Shown in pieces: positions 1 through 17,591 of a stretch of DNA of 64,000 bases; the stretch's first letter is position 1; each line of letters starts with the position of its first letter. The translations under genes were made by a program, and so were the position numbers. Source of the DNA: Heloderma charlesbogerti (lineage: Eukaryota > Chordata > Lepidosauria > Squamata > Helodermatidae); NCBI GenBank assembly GCA_026122225.1, contig JANEZZ010001866.1, forward strand, positions 2,294,001 to 2,358,000. The letters are read 5' to 3'. The notes beneath the pieces are model-generated. The model did not search any database and was not told the origin of the DNA. It was given only the letters and a program-made list of their open reading frames with translations.

Positions 1-19
1 CACATTTAGCATCGGAGCT

Positions 20-235
20 CCTTCTCAAAATGCCCTCACCTTCTTGAGGTTAGGTGGGTAGCGAGTGGAAACAAGGCCTTTTGGGTTGTGGGACCCCATC
101 TCTGGAATGCTGCCCTGGTGCCTGTTTTTATGCCTTCTCTGCATCTAGTGAAGACCTTTTTAATTTCCCCAGGCATTTTAAAATGTCAGCTGAGTCTGTT
201 TTGATTTTGTGGTTTTTAAATTGTCTGCTGGTTTA
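20..235 (+). mobile_element. L2-type LINE 3' fragment
   Basis: Degenerate C-terminal RT-tail and 3' UTR sequence (a GTGGGACCCC-CTGGAAT-type WNSLP relic followed by TTTTTAATTT and a CATTTTAAA run), in the same arrangement as other L2 tails in this window. The remainder of 1-270 shows nothing else. Confidence 0.45.
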
Positions 236-267
236 CATGTTCTTGTGCTGTGCTGCTGTATATGCTC

Positions 268-612
268 TGTCACATGCTAACCCACACTCAGTGATTAAGT
301 GTGGGTTGTTGTTGAATGGTGGGTTGTTTGTTGAACTGTGGGTTAATGTGTTAACTGAACCTGGAACATTTTCCACAGGGTGGCTTGTTAACCATGCGGT
401 GTGGCTTGTTAACCACCTTGAACAACCCAACAACAAACCATGGGTTCTCAAGTGGCTTATTCAAGAAAAATAAGCCACACTGCATGGTTAACAAGCCACC
501 CAGTGGAAAATGTCTTGGGTTCAGACAACACGCTGACCTATAGTTCAACAAACAACCCACAGTTCAACAACAATCCACATTCAACCACTGAGTGTGGGTT
601 AGCGTGTTGTGC
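268..612. repeat. Long foldback (hairpin) element with about 145-bp arms
   Basis: The left arm (about 270-412) and right arm (about 466-612) are imperfect reverse complements: both carry CTAACCCACACTCAGTG, TTGTTGTTGAA, ACATTTTCCAC and GGTGGCTTGTTAACCATGC in order on opposite strands. It is consistent with a non-autonomous DNA transposon. No target duplication could be fixed. Confidence 0.7.
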
Positions 613-695
613 GAACCCAGTCTCTGTGTCTCTGTGCCACCCCCTTTTCTGTCTGTGCCTCTTCCTGGCAGGCTCCTTCTCTCTCTCTGCCTCCC

Positions 696-812
696 CCAAC
701 CTGATGCCCTCCAGATGTGTTGGACTGCAAGTTCCATCAACACCAGTCAGCATGACTATTGGTCAGGAAAGCTGGGAGTTGTAGCCTGAAACATCCGGAG
801 AGCACCAGGCTG
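696..812. repeat. Hairpin repeat, CTCCAGATGT/ACATCTGGAG family
   Basis: The arms are GATGCCCTCCAGATGTG and AACATCCGGAGAGCACC, with ACTGCAAGTTCC against GGGAGTTGTAG inside. One of about ten copies of a roughly 100-140 bp fold-back repeat in this window. Confidence 0.6.
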
Positions 813-864
813 GGCACAGCTGTTGTAACTGATTAATCAACAAAATGCTTTACCAAAAATATTA

Positions 865-865
<1 letters not shown>

Positions 866-911
<46 letters not shown>
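866..911. repeat. (TATC)n microsatellite
   Basis: About eleven uninterrupted TATC/CTAT units abut the A/T-rich tail of the adjoining antisense SINE, a usual site of microsatellite birth. Confidence 0.95.
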
Positions 912-1142
912 TGCATTTATATCCCGCCTTTTTTCCTCTTGCAAGGAACTCAAGGTGGCTGACATTATCCTCCTCCTCTCCATTTTATCCTCACAACAAC
1001 AACCCTGTGAGGTATGTTGGGCTGAGAGTTTGTGACGGGCTCAAAGTCACCCAGTGAGCTTCCATGGCTGAGTGGGGACTAGAACCCGGATCTCCCGACT
1101 CCCAGTCCAGCACTCTTGCCACCGCACCTAATGGCTCCTAAT
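912..1142 (-). mobile_element. tRNA-derived MIR-like SINE
   Basis: Read on the minus strand: a tRNA-like head (B box-like GGTTCTAGTCC), core with CTCACTGGGTGACTTTG, ACCTCACAGGGTTGTTGTTG and TCCTTGCAAGAGG, then a tail GGGATATAAATGCAATA running into the (TATC)n. Several copies in the window share this. Confidence 0.75.
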
Positions 1143-2628
1143 GGGCAATAAGCCCTTACTCGGGAAGATGGGTTTGCCTGATCTGTAAAGGCAGGGTGTG
1201 CTTCCAGACAAGGCTTTTATTGTGCAATCACTCTGCCTCATTTGCAGAATCCAGATGTTGTTGTCTTCCATTTGTAGCTCTCCCATGTTCTCCCACCACT
1301 TCGTCTGTCTTTTTTTCTTACCAGAAAAAAAAAAATCCATTCAGGCAGGAAAGACGGAAGAGCAGCACAATGCCTTCCAGTTGTTTGTGCAAGTGTCCTC
1401 CGCCTGGAAGGGCACCTCTCTGGAAAGGGACAGCTGTAGGTCCATGCAGTAGAAGAACCCTAAACTTTCCGTGTGTGGTGCCGACTCTCTATTGTCAAGC
1501 AGAAACATTGGCATTCTGAGCCATCTGGGGCATGCTAGCTGCCGGAGAATGAAGCAAAGTGGCTACCCTGACTGGAATCTCTCTCTTGCTTCTGTTAATT
1601 GTTAGTGTGATGCTTTGTTCCAAGATGCCCTCACAGTTCTGAAGGGAACATGTACAACGGGTAGCTTGGAGAAACAGCCTCCCATTCAGAGCAGCGTGGC
1701 TTCACCAGGCAAATGCAGAAAGCCCAGTTAACCATCTGATCATTTCCAGCCTTCCTTAAAAACCCTTCTAGCCCTTAAGGCCCTGAAGAAATGTGTTACA
1801 GAACACCAGCAATGGCTGGGGAGATCTCAAAAATGTGGAATTTCCAGTGATCAAGGCATCTCTTCTCATGACCAGCAGAAGTTGCGGGGGGCAGGGGGAG
1901 TGTCACGCCAAACAAACACATATATCCAGATTTGCTTAATTTTCACAGCATATGCCAGCTGCAGAATTCAGTTTTCCTGGCACAGTATTTTTACCTTTTC
2001 TTTTCTTTTCTTTTCTTTTCTTTGCAGCCTTACATATAGATCATGCTGTTTGTTTGTTCTGCAGAGTGAATTGCTGGACCCCTAATTCCAATTCTATTCT
2101 AGCACATTCTTATGCTGAACTCAACATCTGGCTTTCTTTACAACACAAACTGGATTTTGACGAGTCCTGAAAACCATGACTTTCTGCTTCAGATAAATAT
2201 CTGTAGCAATTTAGCAACAGAAACATGTCAAAAAAACATTAGGAGTCAAACTGCGTTTGTTATTAGAGACCAATTTTCTCAGAAGTAGCACTGAGAGCAC
2301 AATAGCAGAACTGTAATATATGATCGTGGCCCTTTTTCCCTATGGATTCTGACTGGCACTAATATTGAACTGGGTTTAATGAAGCACATTTCAGCTTTTG
2401 CCACACATGAGTCTTGAGATGCTACTGGCACGAATACTTGCATTGAAAAATGAACAAAATAATAACCTTTTAGTGGCTGAGATGTGTGTGATAATATTTT
2501 ACATGCACACCTATCTGTATTAATATGTTTTGATTTTTTTGTATGTCAAAATAGTGGGTAGAGATAAAAAATATAATAAAATATTTGTGGAACTAAACCC
2601 CTTGTATGTGTTTTTCCCCGCTTTGTAG
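1143..2628. other. TMEM116 intron sequence, no gene seen
   Basis: No exon with splice sites and conserved coding was found. The stretch contains a short (TTTTC)n run at 1999-2023 and an AT-rich part (2400-2600). An earlier TMEM116 exon too diverged to recognise cannot be excluded. Confidence 0.5.
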
Positions 2629-11211
<8,583 letters not shown>

Positions 11212-11549
11212 GCAAGGGAATGTTTGGAGGCCCAAGCAGGCCACTTAGACTCATGCAAGGGGCTACGCCGGGCCTGGCCCGGCACTGAGCAGAGGGGCTG
11301 GACTAAATGAGCTCTCGGGCCCCTACCCACTCAAGAATTCTATGAAGGGCCCATTTGATCCCGTTCAGGTGTAGGCGTGAGTGGCACCATCTGGACACGT
11401 GGCAGTCAACGTGGGCCATTGGCAGATGCCCAAAGGGGATGGGGGACAACTGCCCCCCCCTGATTGGCCAGACAAGAAAACTGAAGCCTTGCAACTGGAG
11501 CATGATGAAGACGAACTTCCTCTGTGTCTGTGCTTAACTGACATTCATT

Positions 11550-11703
11550 CAGTGGAGGCTGGTGGCTCCAATGTCAGTGGGTTAGTGAATCTGCTTGGGG
11601 TGCTACACATCTTGGACAGCTCCTTTAGGGTGCTGACTGGTTCTGACTGAAACCTGGAGCGGATTCATGGCCGCACTGACATCGGAGCCACCAGTGTCCA
11701 GGG
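11550..11703. mobile_element. hAT-type MITE, internally shortened
   Basis: Begins CAGTGGAGGCTGGTGGCTCC; the right arm ends CATCGGAGCCACCAGTG. Near-identical 8-mers CATTCATT (11542-11549) and CATTCTTT (11704-11711) flank it. Shorter than the 202-bp copies through loss of part of the hairpin. It lies about 340 bases after the TMEM116 stop. Confidence 0.65.
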
Positions 11704-11711
11704 CATTCTTT

Positions 11712-12837
11712 ATTTATTCAGTTTTAAAAATGCAGGAAGCGGGGGAAACCCTCTTTTAATTCCGTAATGTTCTCTGCATGGCGACCGTTTCCGGGAACTG
11801 TGAGCCATCAGACACAGCATTGCTGAGACCATGTGGGACTCCTCCAGTGTGCTAAAGCTGGCGCTGGGATGACCCTCCTACCTCAGTGCTGGCTGACGAC
11901 CTTTGTTGTTTCCCATTAGACAGTAAAACAAAAAGCAGAAGTGCAGCCTTCAGCTTCTTTGACAGTAATGCCAAGGGAGCGGGCAAACATCCAGGCACCC
12001 ACCGCTTGGATGCAGGGCCAGGGGTCAGGGCTTGTTACGGGATGTGTTCTTGTTAGACCTGCATACGAACCCGCACACGTTCCAACTGGACCCACACGCC
12101 CTCTTATAGGAACCTTTAGATGTTGGCAAAGAGATGGCTAAGAAGGCGATGCCCACCCAAAGAGATCCACACTCAGACACTGTTGAATAATGGATTATGC
12201 CACAATGGCATATTTGTTGAGGTTTAGCGGTTCAAATGCACAAGCTGATTTTGGGGAGTAAGCTGAGCAAATAGAATTGTGAGCATGCCAGTTGGGCATG
12301 CTCCAGCTTTCATCTGCATGGGGATATCAGCTGCACCCTTGGTGAAGCTGTGCTCCAGGCCTAGAGGTAGCTTTCGAGACTGGGGGAAGGGGTCTTCCTG
12401 AGACCTGAAGCAGAGAGAGAGAGGGGGGGGGGGAAGAGCAGGTGGAGGCGACAATTTGTCCTGAGAACCTCCAGGAGAACTATACCTTTCCCTGGGCGAA
12501 GCCCTTTCCTGCAGACAGGAACAAGTGTGCGTTGCAGCTCCTGGTCTTGGGTAAAGATGAAGGAAGCCTTGCCTAGGGGAGGCAAGGCACCCAATAGTGG
12601 CCCTTGCTCTGGCAAGCAAGGAGCCTGGTGATTTCAGTGGGCAGGAGGCGAGTCCTTCGGGGATTTCAGGACAGAGCCCTTTCTCTTGGAGGAGAGACTG
12701 CATGAATGCAGCAGCATCAGAAAGTGGACAGGGAGACATTTTTCTCCTCTCCCATAACACTAGAACCCAACGGGGCCGTCCCATGAACAAGACTGGTGGG
12801 AGGTTCAAGACAGACAAAGGCAGGACGTCTTCGCACA
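11712..12837. other. Region 3' of TMEM116, no gene seen
   Basis: Presumed TMEM116 3' UTR or intergenic sequence. Open frames (for example 12224-12817, minus) resemble no family I know and sit in a G/C-skewed stretch with a poly-G run (12420-12432). Confidence 0.4.
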
Positions 12838-13162
12838 GCGCAGAGTTAAACTATGGAAATCGCTACCACAAGGCGTAGCGACGGCCACCAATTCGGATGG
12901 CTTTAAAAGGGATTGGACAAATTCCTGGAGGAGAAGGCTGTCAATAGCTACTAGTCCTGATGGCTATGTGCTGTCTCCAGTGCCAGAGGCAGTGAGACTA
13001 TGTACAGCAGTTGCTGGGGAACATGGGTGGGAGGGCACTGTTGCACTCGTGCCCTGCTTGTGAGTTTCCTGTCGACAGCTGGTTGGCCACTGTGTGAACA
13101 GATTGCTGGGCTAGATGGACCCTGGTCTGGTCCAGCAGGGCTCGTCTGATGTTCTTATGTAG
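12838..13162 (+). mobile_element. CR1-type LINE 3' end
   Basis: Contains AACTATGGAAATCGCTACCA, GATTGGACAAATTCCTGGAG, GAGAAGGCTGTCAATAGCTA and the end CTCGTCTGATGTTCTTATG, typical of CR1 3' UTRs. No ORF. Confidence 0.7.
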
Positions 13163-13534
13163 TTTTTCCCCCCATTCTAAAAGGTTGGAATGCCTCTCCA
13201 AAGGCATAGTTACTGGCAGCCAGAGCTTTAAGCTCTAATATGCTGGTATTTGGGCTCCACCCCTTATGTCTTTGGCTCCTCCCCCTTTGCCATTGGCCCC
13301 GCCCACCACTGGAATGCAGCCCCTGAGAGCTTCTCTGAAATGGGATTCGGCCCTCCAGCTGAAACTGGTTCTGCGCCCCTCCCATGCAGGTTTGGGCAGC
13401 TGTTAAAAGGTTTAGAACAGAGCTGTCACACGGTTAGGGTAAAAGAGGTTGATCTGAGCCTTGCGGTGTGCTTTATTGTTCTGAGATAGAGTTTGTTTAT
13501 GCCATAGCACACATCGATCAAAGATGAAATATTC

Positions 13535-13589
13535 CCCCCCCCACACACACACTGTAATAGAAACGGGGCCATCTGCAGTTTTTATAAGA

Positions 13590-13631
<42 letters not shown>

Positions 13632-13632
13632 A
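13535..13632. repeat. Simple repeats: C/CA run and (TA)n(TG)n
   Basis: A short poly-C/CA tract near 13536-13551 and a compound (TA)n(TG)n at about 13591-13632. Confidence 0.85.
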
Positions 13633-13744
13633 TAAAATAATGGGGGCACTTTATTATTCAGTAACATGTTCTTTTAATCAATCCAGCTGAGTGATCCATA
13701 GATTACAGCATGGCTGGCCTTGTTTATGAGTCTCTACTAGACCA

Positions 13745-13932
13745 ACTTTCCCGAACCAGATGTCCTCTAAAGGACTTGGACTACAACTCCCAGCACCCCC
13801 AGCCAGCATGGCACCAGGTTGGGGGAGGCTGGCTTAGACATTTGGGACTGCGAGGCCCATCATCCCAGACCATTGGCCATGCTGTTGTCCAAAGCATCTG
13901 TTGGGCACCAGGGTGGCCACCTCTGATATACT
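13745..13932. repeat. Two overlapping hairpin repeats, CTCCAGATGT family
   Basis: Contains ACTACAACTCCCAGCACCCC, CCAGCCAGCATGG, then CCCATCATCCCAGACCATTG and GGCACCAGGGTGGCCACCTC. Arms are diverged. Confidence 0.5.
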
Positions 13933-14199
13933 GCGCAGAAGAAGCGAGTTGACTAGAAATGGTGGTACCCCAGTGGAATAATTGCATGTGGTCTGAAACA
14001 TCGCAGAGAACATCCTGCTCACTGCCTTCCCTGCATAACACCCCTGCGGAACATTTTCCTCCCCTTGCCCAGCTCCAGCATTGGCTCCAGGCTTGGGGGA
14101 TCCTTTGGGCAAGACACCTTCCCCGGGCCCCTCCCTCAGGGAGTCCGCCGTCTTACCACCGCTGCCCCCCGCTGCGCTGGCTCTCCCCTCTTTCTCCTC

Positions 14200-14740
14200 C
14201 ATGCCGCCACTGGCTTGCTTGACAGGCACGGAGCCGGCCAGGGAGCAAGGTGGCCGTGGCATCTCCTGCTCCTCCTCCCTCCCACCACCGTTGTCTGGGC
14301 CAGAGCGAGGGGCAGGAGAAGTGGAAGGTTGCAATGGGGAGAGGAGGAGGAGCAGCTCCCGGGGGCTCTTGCCAGCCGGCCCCTGCTGAGCTGTGGGCTC
14401 TTGCCAGGTGCCCGACCGTGCTCACCCTTGATGTCAGCCCTGCTGAGAGGGGTTATTTTCCTCTAAACTGCAGCCACCTCTTCCTCTGGAGATTCCAGAG
14501 ACTGAACCTGGGTCCTTCTTGCTACTACTTGTTTGCTTGACAAGCAGAGAGCCAGTGAGCAGGTAGGCAGTGGCATTGATGGCTCCTTTTCCTCACCACC
14601 ACTGCTGTCTGGGCCAGAGCAAGAGGCAGGTGAAGAAGCAGGTTGCCACGGGGAAGAGAGGAGCAGCAACTCCAGGGAACGCTTGTCAGTGTGCCCCTCC
14701 TGGAGTGTGCCCAACCGTGCCTACCTTTGACGCTGGCCCT
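14200..14740. repeat. GC-rich dispersed repeat, two tandem copies
   Basis: Copy 1 (about 14216-14430) and copy 2 (about 14530-14735) share TGACA-GGCACGGAGCC/AGCAGAGAGCC starts, CACCACCGTTGTCTGGGCCA versus CACCACTGCTGTCTGGGCCA, GGTTGC-ACGGGGA-type middles and GCCCGACCGTGC/GCCCAACCGTGC ends. A related copy in reverse lies at 22560-22870. Family unknown; not protein-coding in my reading. Confidence 0.55.
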
Positions 14741-14907
14741 GACCGACTCGTCTTCAAGCTCTCTGGAGCAGGTTGCTTGTGCTGAGTTCCCTCCTCCAGT
14801 ACAGTCTGCCTGCCACTGTCTGAACTCATGTAGCTCTGATCTTGCCCAAACGGGACCCTCCAGTCTCTGCTCAAACCTGTGGCAATCACATCCCACATAC
14901 TATATGT

Positions 14908-15062
14908 CTCATAAGAACGTAAGAAGAGTCTTTCTGGAGACCAAAGTTCCATGTAGTCGAGCTTTCTACTTTCCACAGAGGTGAGCAGATGCTGCTGCCA
15001 GGAAGACCACCAATAGGGCATCAAGGTCATTGCCCTCCTCTGTTTCTCCCCCGATGGGCCAC
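14908..15062 (+). mobile_element. CR1-related 3' fragment
   Basis: Starts CTCATAAGAACGTAAGAAGA, then GACCAAAGTTCCATGTAGTC and TTCCACAGAGGTGAGCAGAT. This is the common squamate/avian CR1 arrangement. A second, more diverged piece is at 15803-15975. Confidence 0.5.
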
Positions 15063-15179
15063 CTCTGTAGATGGAACAATTTCCAGATGAAAATTCCAGA
15101 TGGAACAATTGTTCCAGATGGAACAATTTCCATGTGCGCCTATTGCAGAAAAAACAACAGAGAGTCTTGTGGCACCTTA

Positions 15180-16735
15180 AAAGACTAGGAGTTTTTCTAC
15201 ATGGGGTATTTAGTGTGCACTTGTCATTCCCTATTCATGGTCGTTTATGGGCTCTTTAGATGATGTCTAAAGAACCCATAAATCCTCCAGTTTTGCTTCT
15301 GTTTTTAAACAGCACTTTTGGTGAGTTTTTTTAGAGCAAGGAAAATGTGGTATTATTTAAAGAAAGTAGGAAAAACCCACTATTTCCTGTTGTGTATTTG
15401 CATTATTCTGCTATAGCACAGCACCATCTAGAGATTATGTAGTGGAAAAGCAGGAAAGGAAACACTCTCCGTCTAGTGCTTGGATCTCAATTCTGCAATG
15501 AAACCGAAAGTAGATATGGCGGATTTTGTAAAGCAAATGAGTTCTAATTGCCCATTCCAGCCCAGCCACCCCCCAAATACTTCGCATTACCACAGGGAAC
15601 AATATAGAAAAGCTGTGAAAATTCATTTCCACCCCAGTGGCTACTGTGAATATTGCAGCTAAACTCAGAGGGAACAGGGAATTCTGAGGCTGGCAGCAAG
15701 TGACATCAGCATCCCTGCTGATAAAAAGGTGCCCTGGCTCCCTTCAAGGTGCCACAAGGCTCTTTCTTGTGTTTCTAGATGGAAGTTCTGCTCCTAATGA
15801 TCATGGCTAATAAGAACTTAAGAAGGGCTCTGTTGGGTAACGCTGAAAGTCCGCCTGTTTCCTCCAGCGGCTAGCGAGAGGTGTCTGGGAAGCCTGCCAG
15901 CGAGCACAAAGGCAGCAGGTCTTTGTCCTGCCGTTGCTCCCCAGCAAGAGGTAGGCATCCAGAGGTATTCTGCCTCTGAACATGGGGGTTCCATGGCTGC
16001 TGCTTCTCCGAAATAAAAGCAGTCTTCATCCCAGGAGGAAAGTCACCATAGACCTTTTTCTAAACTTCCAAAGGAATTCTCTAGCACTCCTCTGCTGCTT
16101 CCAAACCTCAGCAGAGGTCTTGGTAAACAAACCCTTGTATCCCAGGAGGATCTGTGATTTAGGCAAAGAGAATGCAGCCAAATCCGTTCAGGGTGAAGCA
16201 CAGAGTTGCCAATTTTCTTTTTAAACTGGCTGCACCCAAGATATTTTGCTGCCTGAGTTGAAGATGGTGCACCCGCCAATTCCATGCACAAAGGCATGGG
16301 CGGACTGGCCAATGAGTCTGTCTCCAACACTGACAGCGGGGCATGAAGGCAGCAAGCTTACATCTGGCACACAGAGCAGGCCGCATGGCGAACAGCTCTC
16401 TCTTCCCATGCTTGCTGCCACCTCTCAGCATCTGCAGCCTGAAGTGACTTCCTCACTCTGCTTAATGGTAGGGCCGGCCCTAGAGCTTTGGCTATTGGGA
16501 GGTATAGAAATGAAATGGATAAATCATCATCATCATCAACTATGCTGCTATGCTTTTTTCAGGCAGATGCTTGATGTGCTATGCTTTCCACAGGGTGGAG
16601 ACAAAGTCGCCAGGAAAAAGATCAGCTGGCCTAATTTGGAGACGAACACGCGAGGAAAAGGCTTGGGTGACCTAATTTTTGTGCGCTGGGCTGCTGTAAA
16701 AATGCCTAGGAGCAAGGGCAATTAAAAAACAACAA
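15180..16735. other. Intergenic stretch, only repeat relics seen
   Basis: Contains a CR1-like relic (15803-15975) and a short L2 tail (16475-16530, GAGCTTTGGCTATTGGGAGG). The other open frames have no recognisable domain or splice context. Confidence 0.4.
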
Positions 16736-16740
16736 CTTAG

Positions 16741-16838
16741 GGTGCAAGCCTATGCATGTTTAGACAGAAAAAAGTCCCACAACTCCCAGCTAGGTGTTGT
16801 GGGACTTTTTTCTGTCTAAACATGCATAGGCTTGCACC
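16741..16838. repeat. Perfect 43-bp inverted repeat with 12-bp loop
   Basis: The left arm 16741-16783 (GGTGCAAGCCTATGCATG...) is the exact reverse complement of 16796-16838 (...CATGCATAGGCTTGCACC); the loop is TCCCAGCTAGGT. Related imperfect copies are at 8285, 22243 and 60745. Confidence 0.95.
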
Positions 16839-17234
16839 TTTAAAAAAATGGACAAAATTATTCAGCATGGGAGGTGGGGGAATTAGGGGAGACGACCAGC
16901 CATGGGAGAGCTTTGCTGCCCTTTACAGGTTGGAACTGGGATCTCGCAGTAACAGGCCCTTGCTCACATCAGAGACTGATGAATTTAGGGGAGAAATACA
17001 CTTCTGCACTATCTCTGTAACAGCATTGATTCTTGTCGTTGGGACTCATGCAAGAGAACTTCCCACCCATGGACCTTTGCAGTTCTGAGGTATTTTATAG
17101 GAAAAACTATTTAGCTGGCATGGCCTGTGGTCTCCACGAGATGAAACTATTTCAGTACATCCTTAATTTTTCTTTTTGTTCTATTTCTTTCTCTCCCCCA
17201 CCCACCCCCTTTGCAATTGGGGAACATTTAAAGT

Positions 17235-17240
17235 TTTATT
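17235..17240 (-). terminator. Candidate polyadenylation signal of ADAM1-like A
   Basis: AATAAA on the minus strand, about 350 bases after the stop codon. A hAT MITE (17345-17560) lies in between, so the 3' UTR would contain it. This is the first canonical hexamer I see. Confidence 0.4.
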
Positions 17241-17344
17241 TCCACAAAGACAGTATTACGACATTTGCAGCGCAAGGACTATATGCAAGGGATTAAACGT
17301 CTTTGGACATCGATACCTTGAAGTGAAATTGTCTAGGTCAGATG

Positions 17345-17560
17345 CAGGAGAGGCTGGTGGCACCAATGTCGGTGGGGCAGTGAATCCACTCCGGGTTTCA
17401 CCCAGAACCAGTCAAAACTCTGAAGGAGCTATCCCAGGTGCTTCACAGAGTCAGACCCTTGCTCTGCACCTTGGAGAGCTCCTTTAGAGTTTTGACTGGT
17501 TCCGACAGAAACCCAGAGTGGATTCACCGCCCCACTGACATCAGCAGGAGGCCCAAGGAG
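17345..17560. mobile_element. hAT-type MITE copy
   Basis: The left arm GAGAGGCTGGTGGCACCAAT, GGGGCAGTGAATCCACTCCG pairs with right-arm AGAGTGGATTCACCGCCCCA and CTGACATC. GGAGCTATCC/GGAGCTCCTTTAG pairs inside. It lies just after the ADAM1-like A stop, probably inside its 3' UTR. Confidence 0.75.
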
Positions 17561-17591
17561 GGCTTGAAATGGCTCCGAGAAGCCCAGCTGG

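Noticed and set aside
912..1142. Functional tRNA gene inside the SINE heads
   Set aside because: Only A and B box-like sequence is present. No complete cloverleaf could be drawn, and several copies share the SINE body.
12224..12817. 197-codon minus-strand frame
   Set aside because: No domain, no splice partner, composition follows the G/C-skewed local sequence, and it has overlapping frames on both strands.
14153..14984. Several overlapping frames of 90-166 codons
   Set aside because: They fall in a GC-rich repeat present in tandem and elsewhere, with frames on both strands and no known domain.
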